Shown: positions 43,978 through 53,448 of the stretch, one piece after another
Layout of the letters: each line of letters opens with the position of its first letter
Numbering within the stretch: position 1 is the first letter of the stretch
Source: UBA2588 sp964343075
GTDB taxonomy: Bacteria; Chloroflexota; Dehalococcoidia; Lucifugimonadales; UBA3495
Length of the DNA stretch: 64,000 nucleotides
Assembly: GCA_964343075.1 (NCBI GenBank)
Contig: CAYFGT010000010.1
Span: 1 to 64,000 of the forward strand
Reading direction: 5' to 3'
The notes under the pieces: model-generated
Database searches by the model: none
The model's input: only the letters and a program-made list of their open reading frames with translations
What the model was told of the DNA's origin: nothing
Made by a program: the position numbers and the translations under genes

Positions 43978-45096
43978 ATGGGCTGGTCACGACATCACAA
44001 AACAGGGTTAATCTATCATTCCCCACAGAGAGCATTAGACGGCTACACTCTTGTATCTACAAGAGGAGGGACTTGGACAAATCTAATAGATATGAAAGGC
44101 AATATATGCCATCGTTGGGAGGATCTTGATGGAATTATGTACTCTAGATTATTACCGAATGGCAATTTATTACTACGGAGTGGTGTCGCCGAAGAAGCGG
44201 AGGGTATGGGAGGTTCATCAAAATCCCTTAAAGAACTTGACTGGGAAAGCAATGTAGTCTGGGAATATAAAAATCCTATGCTTCATCATGATTTTCGTAG
44301 ATTGCCCAATGGAAACACGGTGGCACTTGCGTGGGAAGTACTCCCGGAAGATATAGCAGTACAGGTATCAGGAGGCTTTGTTGACGAAAATAGCGCGACC
44401 CATATGTATGGAGACAAGATAATTGAAATTGATTCTTCAGGAAAGCTAATAAGAGAAATAAATTTATGGGAGAATCTTAATTTTGAAGAAGACAAAATAT
44501 GCTTCTTAGAAAATCGAAAAGAATGGACACATGCAAACTCACTCGATTTCACTAATGACGGAGATTTTCTAGTTAGTTTCAGACAAATTAGTACTATTGG
44601 TATAGTTGATAATGTTACCGGGGCATACAAATGGAAGTGGGGACCTGGACATGTATCTCATCAACATAACCCAAACATGCTTAGTAACGGTAACATATTA
44701 TTATTTGATAATGGAGCCCATAGAAGAGGAATGAATTACTCAAGGTTGCTTGAGGTAAATCCAACAAATGATGAGATCGAATGGGAATATTTAGGTGACC
44801 CAGCTATGTCTTTTTATAGCTACAATATAAGTAACGCGGAACGTCTGCCAAACGGCAATACACTTGTATGTGAAGGAGCACCTGGAAGACTATTCGAAAT
44901 AACCGATACCGGAGATATTGTCTGGGAATATATAAGTCCTCATTTTGTATATACCCCTAACAGCGCTGGAGGCAGTGTATTTGGATATTCAAATGCCGTA
45001 TTCAGAGCCCATCGATATGAACCAACCTTTTCAGGTTTTAAAGGTCATGATCTTAACCCCGCAAATTATTCGAACTTAAATAGAATATTCTGTTAG
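43978..45096 (+). CDS. arylsulfotransferase-like beta-propeller protein
   Basis: A 372-residue protein built of repeated blades, each with a version of W-x-Y/W followed by RLPNGN or LLPNGN (LLPNGNLLL, RLPNGNTVA, MLSNGNILL, RLPNGNTLV). This is the arylsulfotransferase (ASST) family propeller. His in NPMLHHDF and THANSLDF match the places of ASST catalytic histidines. No signal peptide is visible. AGGAGG precedes the ATG. It converges on the DUF3179 selenoprotein gene with 1 nt between stops. Confidence 0.82.
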   Translation: MGWSRHHKTGLIYHSPQRALDGYTLVSTRGGTWTNLIDMKGNICHRWEDLDGIMYSRLLPNGNLLLRSGVAEEAEGMGGSSKSLKELDWESNVVWEYKNPMLHHDFRRLPNGNTVALAWEVLPEDIAVQVSGGFVDENSATHMYGDKIIEIDSSGKLIREINLWENLNFEEDKICFLENRKEWTHANSLDFTNDGDFLVSFRQISTIGIVDNVTGAYKWKWGPGHVSHQHNPNMLSNGNILLFDNGAHRRGMNYSRLLEVNPTNDEIEWEYLGDPAMSFYSYNISNAERLPNGNTLVCEGAPGRLFEITDTGDIVWEYISPHFVYTPNSAGGSVFGYSNAVFRAHRYEPTFSGFKGHDLNPANYSNLNRIFC

Positions 45097-45097
45097 T

Positions 45098-46423
45098 TCA
45101 ATATAAAAATGTGGACGGGTAATGATCCGTCCAAGCGAACCAATACGACAAATGACTCGGTAGAGGTTGCAAATAGGCACCTTCTAAAGTTCCATTGATG
45201 CACTGACCGTTTAACGTATTCCAAGTGGAACCGGTCTGGTCATCTACCGCAACTTCGATATCTTCAATGAATCCTTTAGATTTGAACGTCAATTCTTCAC
45301 CCATGATAAAACGATCGAACAATTTACTAGAAGAAGTACCCGAATGGTAAAACACTGTCACAGGAACATCGCCTATTTGATCATTAATAATTTTCTCTCT
45401 AGCGATTTTGGAAAGTTGGTAAGCTTTTGAATTCTGATCATCTGCGTACCCAATCACCAATTCCTTATCGCTTAAGCGATCGTCTTCGACGAATTCACCT
45501 TGCATACCAGCACTTGAATTAGTGTAATACGACGCATTAAAAGTCTGCATCATTTTTTGCATCATACTCACTTCTTTTGTTTGAAGAGCTAACGTGTCTG
45601 GATATTCTTCTTTCCATTTTGCCCAAGTAGTCATCATACTTGGGATTAATTCTAATTTAGTACCAGTATAAGGACCTTGTACAGCTTCACCAACGAATTG
45701 GCTCCACAAGCTATTTGAATCAGAGTCATAGACCACCAAAGCATTCCTCAAGACTCTACCTGAATGACCAAAGACGAGCTCTTTGCCTCGAATATCGCGG
45801 GAATAGACCATTCCCGTGTAACATAGTGGTCAATAAGTTACCAACAAAGCTTCGTCTTCAAAACGATCATTGATAACCTCATACACTTCCAAATATTTTC
45901 TAGGGTAAGCCTTCTGAACCCCGTTATAATCAATTCCTATAACTAAATCGTCATCTCCGAAATATGACCCCGCTTTTTCAGCTGATACAAAACTTGGATT
46001 AAGTAACGCTTCCTGAGATGCTCCTTTAAACCAGTCAGAATCTGCGATATTGCCATTCGAGAAGACATGGTTGATCTTATCAATCAATCTAGTCACATAT
46101 TTCTGCACTGTCGGCTGAGGAGTAGGTGTTGCTGTCGGCTGAGGTTTGGGAGTCTCAGTAGGTTGGGGCTCTTTAGTCACTGTAATCACTGATTCAGGTG
46201 TTTTGTTTTCTTTTGAAATTCGAGGTTCATTGGTAGCTACTTCAACCACTGGCGGCGTATCTGTTACCTCGGGACTGATAGATTGCACCGATTGAGAATC
46301 CGTGTAAGTATTTTCCGTACCAGAACCGCTCGATTGATCACCACAACCAAAACATAATAAAGCAATACATAATGTAATAATTGTATTTTTACTTCTCGCA
46401 TAACCCTTTGTAGATAAAACCAT
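45098..46423 (-). CDS. DUF3179 lipoprotein with selenocysteine (Sec198)
   Basis: A 441-residue protein whose frame crosses an in-frame TGA at 45830-45832. Upstream is a lipobox (CFGC, Cys27), a Pro/Thr-rich linker (about residues 90-105) and the first part of DUF3179, ending EDEALLVTY. After the TGA the frame continues PLCYTGMVYSRDIRGKELVFG. The family normally has VTYCPLC here, so the TGA replaces the first Cys of a CxxC motif, giving U-P-L-C. The rest of the domain is intact (SLWSQFVGEAVQGPYTGTKLE). A SECIS hairpin follows. It is probably a surface-anchored redox protein. Read without Sec it would look like two broken genes. Confidence 0.92.
45798..45832 (-). promoter_or_regulatory. bacterial SECIS element of the DUF3179 selenoprotein
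   Basis: On the minus strand the TGA (45832-45830) is followed by 13 nt, then a perfect 7-bp stem CGGGAAT/ATTCCCG with loop GGTCT (45805-45809). The loop is identical to that of the UGSC gene's SECIS at the other end of the window. Confidence 0.88.
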
Positions 46424-46534
46424 ATAACCCCTAGCGCTTGTATACGTTCAGATTAAGTGTATAGTGTGCCGTATAACCTCAGTTAATATAAAATATTTTA
46501 CTGATTAAATAAATAGATACACGGAAATAAAACA

Positions 46535-47812
46535 ATGAGTTTTCGAATTCATTACGGATGGATAATAGTATTATTGTCCGTATTATTATACCTATTTGGA
46601 GGAACTCTCAACCAAGCTTTTGGAGCTTTAATAAATCCACTGGAAGACAAGTATGGTTGGAGTCATTCGTCTATCCTTGCAGCCTACGGTATATCTGCTG
46701 TAGCAGGAGCCTTACTTTCTCCATATGTAGGGATGCTAAATGACCGATATGGAGGAAAGTTCCTTTTATTCATAAGTGTTATTGCTTTCCTTATTGGAGC
46801 AGTAATAACAGCCGTAGCCACACAAGTATGGCACATCTGGATTTCATTCGGAATCTTTATGGGCATCACCCATGCTTGTCTTAATATATCATTGATTACC
46901 ACTATTTCTTATTGGTTCGATAAGCAACTAGGGATTGCTGTAGGAATAGTCCAAGCCGCTCAAGGATTTGGCCCAGGGATAACAACTTTATTCTTGACCG
47001 CCGTTTTGCCAATACTCGGGGTGCAAAACACATTTTGGTTTATAAGTGTAGGAGGTAGCGTGATAATGTGCTTCCTACTAATTTTTTACAAAAGCACACC
47101 TCGTTCCATGGGTATGACACCATTTGGATCTAATGAAATTCCAGCAACTAGCACTCCTAATTCGGATCCTCTGGAGAAAATCAGACAAAAAATTCATGCC
47201 CGGGCGGTACAGGGCACATCTGAATTCTGGAAATTAGTAGCAGTACACCACCTAGGATGTGTAAGCCACGCTGTCATGATGATGCAATTCATACCTATTG
47301 CTGTTACAGCTGGAATCCCTTATTCGACTGCCGGAATAGCTGCGTCGATGTTCTTCACAATTAGTTCAATTACTCGATTCATCACACCTGCCATTGCAGA
47401 GAAACTCGGCGCGAAAAACACAATGTTTGTAATGTTCTTGTGGCAAGCAATCCCTATATTTTTCCTAATATGGTCAGACGCATCATGGCATTTTTATCTG
47501 TTTTCCGTGGTATGGGGACTAGGGTACGGCGGAGAAGGATCTGCTTTCGCTGTAATAAATCGTCAATATTATGGTATGGGATCATTTGGAAGATCATATG
47601 GCTGGCAGATTATGGGTGCAGGATTGGGAATGGCCGTTGGAGGGTACATTGGTGGCCCGCTATATGATCTTACTGGGTCTCACACCGCAACTATATGTTT
47701 CTCAGGAGGAGCAAGCTTGTTAGGTGCTTTGATCATATTTAGTATGGCATCAACCCGTCAAATCCTGATTCCTGATTGGGAATCACAACTGCCACAAAAC
47801 ATCAAAACGTAG
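46535..47812 (+). CDS. MFS transporter (monocarboxylate/oxalate-like)
   Basis: A 425-residue major facilitator with 12 predicted segments. The N-terminus HYGWIIVLLSVLLYLFGG and the motif GMLNDRYGGKFLL fit the oxalate/formate or monocarboxylate group. No clear Shine-Dalgarno. It is divergent from the selenoprotein gene and is followed after 35 nt by two flavoprotein genes, so it may import their substrate. Confidence 0.83.
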   Translation: MSFRIHYGWIIVLLSVLLYLFGGTLNQAFGALINPLEDKYGWSHSSILAAYGISAVAGALLSPYVGMLNDRYGGKFLLFISVIAFLIGAVITAVATQVWHIWISFGIFMGITHACLNISLITTISYWFDKQLGIAVGIVQAAQGFGPGITTLFLTAVLPILGVQNTFWFISVGGSVIMCFLLIFYKSTPRSMGMTPFGSNEIPATSTPNSDPLEKIRQKIHARAVQGTSEFWKLVAVHHLGCVSHAVMMMQFIPIAVTAGIPYSTAGIAASMFFTISSITRFITPAIAEKLGAKNTMFVMFLWQAIPIFFLIWSDASWHFYLFSVVWGLGYGGEGSAFAVINRQYYGMGSFGRSYGWQIMGAGLGMAVGGYIGGPLYDLTGSHTATICFSGGASLLGALIIFSMASTRQILIPDWESQLPQNIKT

Positions 47813-47847
47813 TACAATACTGTCATATTACAGACCTTGGTGTAACT

Positions 47848-49014
47848 ATGGCAACTGTATCTTCCAATACAAATTTGTTCGATAATATAGGCCCAATCGC
47901 TGATGTTCTAGCTGCCCACAGTATCGAATCGGATTATATAAGACAAGTTCCTAATGAAATTATCCAAATTCTCGCAGATAAAGGATATTTTAGAATGAAG
48001 CTCCCTCGAGACGTTGGGGGTTTAGATGTCGATGTATTGACCTACATGAACGTTATTGAAGAACTCAGTAGGATCGATTCATCAGTAGGATGGAACACGA
48101 TGATTGGCAACAGCAGTATTGGTTGGCCAGGATCATTGCTAGATAAAGAAGCGATCAAAATAATGTTTAAAGATGGTAAAGTCCCTCTAGCATCAAGTGT
48201 GATGATGCCTTCCGGGCAAGCTATTCCAACAGACACAGGGTTCTTACTTACGGGGCAATGGCAATTTTCGAGTGGAATTGAGCACAGTGAATGGGTATTA
48301 GCAGGATTCACGATCCCTAATGAATCACCTTTCAACCACCGTATTGCCTGTATTCCCAAAAATGATCTCACTATACATGATGACTGGAAGGTAATGGGCT
48401 TACAAGGAACAGGGAGCTGTGGCTATAGCGCTTCAAACCTATACGTGCCAAACAATTTTACATGGAGTATGACTAACGACGAACCTCTTCGAGGTGGACC
48501 AATAAGTTATTTGGGCAGACCAGGGTTCGTTACTATGGACCATGCGGCATTCGCTCTAGGTGTAGCTAAAAGGGCTTTGGAGACAATAATCGACATATCC
48601 AAAACCAAAATTAGAGGTTATAACAAAGACCGAATAGCAGTTTCTGAACGAGATTCTTTCAAGCGAGATTTGGGATTGTCACAAACCAAACTATCAGCAG
48701 CTCGCGCATTAGTAATCGAAAGCCATCTGAAAGCATGGGAATACTGTGAGCAGAAGATTATTCCACCTCCTATGATACAAAGCGAAATGAGAAACTCTTG
48801 CGTCTTTGCAACTCAAACTTCAGAAGAAGTAGCACAAATGGCATTCAAATATGGAGGTGGCAGCGCTCTCTACTTGCATAACAATTTACAGAAATATTTT
48901 AGAGATTTATTAGCTTCTGCACAGCACATGATGGTTAATAGTTCGTCCTATGAAAACTATACAAATTTCTTGCTTGGCTTAGATGGGGCAGACCCCATGG
49001 GCACTAGATCTTGA
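47848..49014 (+). CDS. acyl-CoA dehydrogenase-like flavoprotein, first of a tandem pair
   Basis: A 388-residue flavoprotein of the same family as the gene at 9448 (HpaH/DszC-type). Features are FRMKLPRDVGG, SVGWNTMIGNSS, LTGQWQFSSG, KVMGLQGTGSCGYS and the terminal YFRDLLASAQHMMV. It uses ATG 47848; an upstream ATG falls inside the MFS gene. About half of its residues match the next gene, so the two arose by tandem duplication. It ends in TGA. Whether it is a dehydrogenase or a flavin monooxygenase cannot be told from sequence. Confidence 0.83.
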   Translation: MATVSSNTNLFDNIGPIADVLAAHSIESDYIRQVPNEIIQILADKGYFRMKLPRDVGGLDVDVLTYMNVIEELSRIDSSVGWNTMIGNSSIGWPGSLLDKEAIKIMFKDGKVPLASSVMMPSGQAIPTDTGFLLTGQWQFSSGIEHSEWVLAGFTIPNESPFNHRIACIPKNDLTIHDDWKVMGLQGTGSCGYSASNLYVPNNFTWSMTNDEPLRGGPISYLGRPGFVTMDHAAFALGVAKRALETIIDISKTKIRGYNKDRIAVSERDSFKRDLGLSQTKLSAARALVIESHLKAWEYCEQKIIPPPMIQSEMRNSCVFATQTSEEVAQMAFKYGGGSALYLHNNLQKYFRDLLASAQHMMVNSSSYENYTNFLLGLDGADPMGTRS

Positions 49015-49045
49015 CCAGTCAAAGTTATTATTGTGGACTGTTAAC

Positions 49046-50203
49046 ATGATAAAAGAAAACACTATATTAGACACCGTAATCCAACTAGGCCCCGAACTTG
49101 AGAGAAAATGTTCTAATGCCGAAGATATAGGAAGACTTCCTTTAGAGGTCGTCACGATTCTTAGAGAAAATGGATTGTTCACGATGAAACTTGCGTCAGA
49201 ACTAGGCGGGTTAGATGCAGACATTGTAACCTATATGGATGTCATCGAAGAGCTCAGTAGAATTGATGGAGCTATAGGATGGAACACCATGATCGGGAAC
49301 AGCGCTATTGGGAGACCAGGAGCTTTTTTGCCCGAACCCGCAATCAAAGAAATGTTTAAGGATGGGAATATACCTCTTGCGGCTAGCGTGCCTAGCCCAT
49401 CAGGAAAAGCTACTAAAACCGATGGAGGATTCATTCTTTCTGGAACATGGTATTTTTCTAGTGGTATAAATCAAAGCACCTGGGTATCTGGAGGTTTCAT
49501 AACACAAGGAGAAAAACCAGCAGAACCTCGTATCGCTTGTATCCCTTCTTCGAGTCTCACAATTCATGACAATTGGAAAGTTATGGGGTTAAAAGGTACA
49601 GGTAGTTGCAGTTATTCGGCTGAACAATTGTTTGTACCTGAGAGTTTCACATTTCCTATCAATCAAGACGAACCCCTTAGAGGAGGGCCAATAAATTATT
49701 TAGGACGACCTGGATTTGTCACCGTTGACCATGCTGCAGTTGCACTTGGAATTGCAAAGCGTTCACTCGAAAGTATTGTTGAAACTTCTAAAACTAAGAT
49801 GAGAGGTTACAACGCAGATCTACGTACAGTATCCGACAGAGGCTATTTTAAACACGATATTGGATATGCCCATACTAAACTAGCTTCGGCTAGAGCTCTG
49901 GTTAAACAAGCACATTTGGCCGCATGGGAATACACTAAACAAAAACGTGTTCCTCCAGCTTTGATTCAGAGTGAAATGCGCAATTCAGGTGTATATGCAA
50001 CACATGTGTCTGAAGAAGTCGCACAAATTGCTTTTAAGTACGGCGGTGGAGATGCTTTATACAACGAAAGTATTCTTCAAAAATGCTACAGAGATGTTCT
50101 GGCAACGGGGCAACATATGATGGTAAACATCTCTTCATATGAAAATTATGCGAATTTCCTACTAGACATAGAAGGAGCAGATCCTATGGGATTAAGAAGG
50201 TGA
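49046..50203 (+). CDS. acyl-CoA dehydrogenase-like flavoprotein, second of a tandem pair
   Basis: A 385-residue paralogue of the preceding gene, with the same landmarks in order: FTMKLASELGG, AIGWNTMIGNSA, LSGTWYFSSG, KVMGLKGTGSCSYS and CYRDVLATGQHMMV. The ATG at 49046 gives an N-terminus that aligns with its neighbour. It ends in TGA, 3 nt before arsM. The pair may form a heteromer or act on related substrates. Confidence 0.83.
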   Translation: MIKENTILDTVIQLGPELERKCSNAEDIGRLPLEVVTILRENGLFTMKLASELGGLDADIVTYMDVIEELSRIDGAIGWNTMIGNSAIGRPGAFLPEPAIKEMFKDGNIPLAASVPSPSGKATKTDGGFILSGTWYFSSGINQSTWVSGGFITQGEKPAEPRIACIPSSSLTIHDNWKVMGLKGTGSCSYSAEQLFVPESFTFPINQDEPLRGGPINYLGRPGFVTVDHAAVALGIAKRSLESIVETSKTKMRGYNADLRTVSDRGYFKHDIGYAHTKLASARALVKQAHLAAWEYTKQKRVPPALIQSEMRNSGVYATHVSEEVAQIAFKYGGGDALYNESILQKCYRDVLATGQHMMVNISSYENYANFLLDIEGADPMGLRR

Positions 50204-50206
50204 TAT

Positions 50207-50947
50207 ATGCAAACGAATAACAAGGATCAAATTATTTTAAATGTAACCAACAAATATAGTTCACTCGCCAAATCCGCAGAGAGTTGTTGCGGTGACGGCT
50301 ATGCAAATAATTCAGTTGATTACGATTCACGCGACTTATTAACTCTAATCCCAACAGTAACAGACGTGTCCGCAGGATGCGGTAACCCGCTCTCAATAAA
50401 ACCCATAAACTCGGGTGAAACAGTAGTAGATTTTGGCAGCGGAGGAGGTATCGATTGTTTTTTAGCAGCCCAACAAACTGGACCATTAGGGAAAGTGTTT
50501 GGGATTGATATGACTCCAGCCATGATAGAACTCGCAAACAATAACAAGAACAAACTTAGAGTGAACAATGTGGAATTCATAGAAAGTCAAATCGACAATA
50601 CGACATTACCTTCTGATTCCGTAGATGTAATTCTTTCAAACTGCGTAATCAATCTTGTACCTAATAAACCTTCAGTATTCAGAGAAGCTTATCGAATACT
50701 GAAGGAAAATGGCCGGTTCCAAATTTGCGATATAGTCATATCTGCTGAACTTCCAGAAGAAGCATTGACCGATTCAAACTGGTGTAGCTGCCTATCTGGA
50801 GCTATGGTCAAAAAAGACTATATGAAATCCATACATGAATCCGGTTTTCGTACGGTTGAAACTGTATCAGAACGTATATATAAGCCAGATGCTGAAGAAG
50901 TATGGATGGGTTCAGTCTACAGCATATCGATACTAGCTATAAAATAA
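50207..50947 (+). CDS. arsM: arsenite S-adenosylmethyltransferase
   Basis: A 246-residue SAM-dependent methyltransferase that turns arsenite into methylated forms. The arsenic-binding cysteines are visible as SCCGDG near residue 24, SAGCGNP near 62 and WCSCLSG near 187. SAM motif I is VVDFGSGGGIDCF, and the ArsM-typical DMTPAMIELA and SNCVINLVPNKP follow. AAGGTG precedes the ATG, and the gene begins 3 nt after the flavoprotein gene, so they are co-transcribed. No arsR, arsB or arsC is in the window. Confidence 0.93.
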   Translation: MQTNNKDQIILNVTNKYSSLAKSAESCCGDGYANNSVDYDSRDLLTLIPTVTDVSAGCGNPLSIKPINSGETVVDFGSGGGIDCFLAAQQTGPLGKVFGIDMTPAMIELANNNKNKLRVNNVEFIESQIDNTTLPSDSVDVILSNCVINLVPNKPSVFREAYRILKENGRFQICDIVISAELPEEALTDSNWCSCLSGAMVKKDYMKSIHESGFRTVETVSERIYKPDAEEVWMGSVYSISILAIK

Positions 50948-50949
50948 AT

Positions 50950-51615
50950 TCAGCCCTTAACACCCAGATTAAATCCTTTAACGTGATCTGGGATTTCTAC
51001 AGTCGGATCTAGTCTGGCATCAGGGATAGGATCTCCTAACGAAATTCTCATGGGTATTACACCTGCCCAAATAGGAAGTGCATAATCTTCATCATCGTCA
51101 ATTGGATCACCTGTTCTAACTTTTACAGACCCCTCATCAATGGGCATTCGTAAAACTGTGGTCGCCTTAACTTCCTGTGATTTGACTGGACGCAACGTAT
51201 CCCATCTCCCTGGAATAAGGTTGTCCACAAAGTTTTTCAACTTAGTTTCTTTTTCTTCATCTTCAACAATTTGTGCGGTTCCAAACAAAGTAACTGAACG
51301 GTAATTCGCAGAATGATGTAACCCACTTCTTGCCAATACCAATCCGTCAAATTGGAATATATTCATTGCTACCGGCATAGCTTTCGCAGACCTCAAAAAC
51401 CTACTTGCCGAAGATCCATGCCAATAGATCCAGTCTTCTTCTCTCCATTGAAATGTAGGTGTTATATAAGGTTCTCCATCGATCGTATACGCGATATGGC
51501 ACATAGGGGTACTGTCTATTATCGAATATGCTGTATCTCGGTCGTAAATTCCTCTAGCAGGCGTCCGCACTACTGTCGTTTTAGTAGTCCTTTTTAAATC
51601 TTCATTATTATTCAT
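50950..51615 (-). CDS. pyridoxamine 5'-phosphate oxidase-family FMN protein
   Basis: A protein of about 221 residues with the split-barrel flavin fold. GRTPARGIYDR-like opening, then HIAYTIDGEPYITPTFQW, WIYWHGSSASRFLRSA and SVTLFGTAQIVEDEEEK-type strands are the hallmarks of this general-stress FMN or F420 group. The ATG at 51615 has AGGTG 5 nt upstream; two codons earlier are possible starts. It converges on arsM with 2 nt between stops. Substrate unknown. Confidence 0.82.
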   Translation of the reverse strand: MNNNEDLKRTTKTTVVRTPARGIYDRDTAYSIIDSTPMCHIAYTIDGEPYITPTFQWREEDWIYWHGSSASRFLRSAKAMPVAMNIFQFDGLVLARSGLHHSANYRSVTLFGTAQIVEDEEKETKLKNFVDNLIPGRWDTLRPVKSQEVKATTVLRMPIDEGSVKVRTGDPIDDDEDYALPIWAGVIPMRISLGDPIPDARLDPTVEIPDHVKGFNLGVKG

Positions 51616-51694
51616 CATCACACCTATTGAAACATTAAATTTTTATTGTACTATTCAGTGAATGATTTTCCTAACAAACTGACGTGAGAGCGGT

Positions 51695-52195
51695 ATGAGC
51701 CAATTAAAAAGATACTTCCCTTTCCCTGAATTAATCAATGACGTAGCAGCAAGACTAGTTGCAACAGGAGTACTTGCCATGACTTTAGTCTCACTAATAC
51801 TTGTAGTTACCGATAACTTTTATGTATACATACCCTTAAGTATGTTACTTTACGGGTTTGCCGCAAGGGTATTGTTCGGACCAAAATTTAGCCCACTTGC
51901 AATCATTGTAACCAAACTCATAGTTCCAAACACATCTTTCCAAGAACGATACGTACCAGGCCCTCCCAAAAGATTCGCACAGATGGTCGGGTTAATGACC
52001 TCAGTTATTATACTGCTAAGCCTGATTGCGGGACTGACGTATCTTAGCGTTACATTCCTTGCAATTCTGAGTGTATTCGCATTTTTAGAATCAGCCCTAG
52101 GTTATTGTTTTGGTTGCAAAATCTTCAAAACGTTAATAACACTAGGACTGATTCCTCAATCCACATGTGAATTATGTGCTGATTATGATTATTAA
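51695..52195 (+). CDS. DUF4395 family membrane protein
   Basis: A 166-residue protein with about four membrane segments. The N-terminal FPFPELINDVAARLVATGV and the loop YGFAARVLFGPKFSPLAI are typical of DUF4395, a family often found near sulfurtransferase or thioredoxin genes. The C-terminus holds CFGC and CELC cysteine pairs, seen in members, suggesting a redox link. AGAGCGG precedes the ATG. Function unknown. Confidence 0.83.
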   Translation: MSQLKRYFPFPELINDVAARLVATGVLAMTLVSLILVVTDNFYVYIPLSMLLYGFAARVLFGPKFSPLAIIVTKLIVPNTSFQERYVPGPPKRFAQMVGLMTSVIILLSLIAGLTYLSVTFLAILSVFAFLESALGYCFGCKIFKTLITLGLIPQSTCELCADYDY

Positions 52196-52216
52196 GTAGT
52201 GCTAACTGTTTGAGAT

Positions 52217-52861
52217 CTACTTATTCTTAATAACCAATCCAAGATGAATAGACCACGCAGAGATAGCAATATATGTTAATCCCCAATACGCGCTAATAAT
52301 TTGCCATGAGCTAGTATCATTCATCCCAATTACAGCAGTTACAGCGCTGATTGCAAACAATGCCGCTATAACTAGAGAAAAGATTTTATTAAATTCTGGT
52401 CTCGTCGATAGGCCCAAAGCAAACAACGCGACTCCTATTGAACCTAATAATGCACCCAAAGTTTGGACCCCGCCAACCATAGTGGCGATATCAGCATTAG
52501 GACCAACCCACGCAAAAGCCTGAAATGCACCAATAGCGACAAAAATACTAATGATATTGAAGAAAAATAGATTAACTCCTAATCCTGTTAACCCATCCCC
52601 AACACCATCAGCTTTACACATTCCCTGCACGACTTTTAAGCCATTCCATGCGCATACTAACGCTACTGGAATAATCAGCAATAGCAGTCTTTCATACGCT
52701 AAAGCATTAGCAGCTGCGTTCGCTCGGCCGCTAAAATCAGACGGAGACAATCCTCCAAGCGTTGGGAATACAAATTCGCTTAATATGTATACCACTGTTG
52801 CCAGTGCTGGACCGATAATGAGGCATAAACCTCCAACTTTATTTGATGTATATGATTCCAT
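52217..52861 (-). CDS. multi-pass membrane protein of unknown function
   Basis: A 214-residue protein with about six hydrophobic segments and no recognisable motif. A short loop after the first segment reads PTLGGLSPSDFSGRANAAANALAYE by position 30-55 and is the most polar part. The ATG at 52861 has GGAGG 5 nt upstream, better than one four codons earlier. It is followed upstream by the RNA-containing gap. I do not recognise the family; DUF998 or DUF4386-like proteins have a similar layout. Confidence 0.68.
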   Translation of the reverse strand: MESYTSNKVGGLCLIIGPALATVVYILSEFVFPTLGGLSPSDFSGRANAAANALAYERLLLLIIPVALVCAWNGLKVVQGMCKADGVGDGLTGLGVNLFFFNIISIFVAIGAFQAFAWVGPNADIATMVGGVQTLGALLGSIGVALFALGLSTRPEFNKIFSLVIAALFAISAVTAVIGMNDTSSWQIISAYWGLTYIAISAWSIHLGLVIKNK

Positions 52862-52937
52862 AATTACCTCCATAGGAGTTTGATTTAATCATTATCCACC
52901 TTATTCACTCATCAGTAAACATAAACATCCATCTTTT

Positions 52938-52966
52938 TTGCACAAAATAACGAATTCCGCTACTAT
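52938..52966 (+). promoter_or_regulatory. promoter of the structured RNA transcript
   Basis: TTGCAC (52938-52943), exactly 17 nt, then TACTAT (52961-52966). The predicted start near 52973 opens a 500-nt stretch with no long gene and a terminator at its end. Confidence 0.5.
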
Positions 52967-53029
52967 ATGTTATGTAAACTATGTATTCATTCATCTAGAT
53001 TACGTTTTATTATTTCAGAGGAACAAAAA

Positions 53030-53107
53030 ATGCGTCTGGAATCAACGCTATATATTCAGCGCATGGCTTTAAAAAGTAAGATACCTGATCTACGAGACTC
53101 GTACTAA
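53030..53107 (+). CDS. possible 25-codon small reading frame in the 5' part of the structured RNA
   Basis: An ATG 6 nt after AGAGGAAC opens a frame of 25 codons ending in TAA. The peptide is basic and amphipathic (starts MRLESTLYIQ). It may be a small protein, a leader peptide, or chance. Part of its coding region folds as ACGA-GAC-TCGT (53091-53101), favouring a structural role. Confidence 0.3.
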   Translation: MRLESTLYIQRMALKSKIPDLRDSY

Positions 53108-53448
53108 TCAGGGAAATCAAAGCATCCGTACCATAACCACACTGAACACAAACTAAACCAATACTATTATATAGCTAAAATCTGTTGGCATCGGGCACTA
53201 TCACAGTGTAAACTTGCCCCATAGTTAGGGTAGTGACCGGCGAAACTATAAAGTGGTCAGGAGCCTGCTAAAACACCCTCACCGAGTAATCGGGTTGCAA
53301 CAGTAAAAGCCAGCTGGAAGAGAAGAGAAGTCGAAAGACCCAACAGACCTGAAAGATTAGAAGGCTAACCTACCGAAAGGAAAGGTTTGAAGCATTTAGA
53401 TAAAACTAGGATGGGAACCCAGTCTGATCGCGTCCCCTAACTTAACTT

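Noticed and set aside
45098..46423. Two separate DUF3179 fragments or a nonsense mutation
   Set aside because: The frame is continuous, the TGA stands exactly where the family has Cys, and a 7-bp hairpin with the SECIS loop follows.
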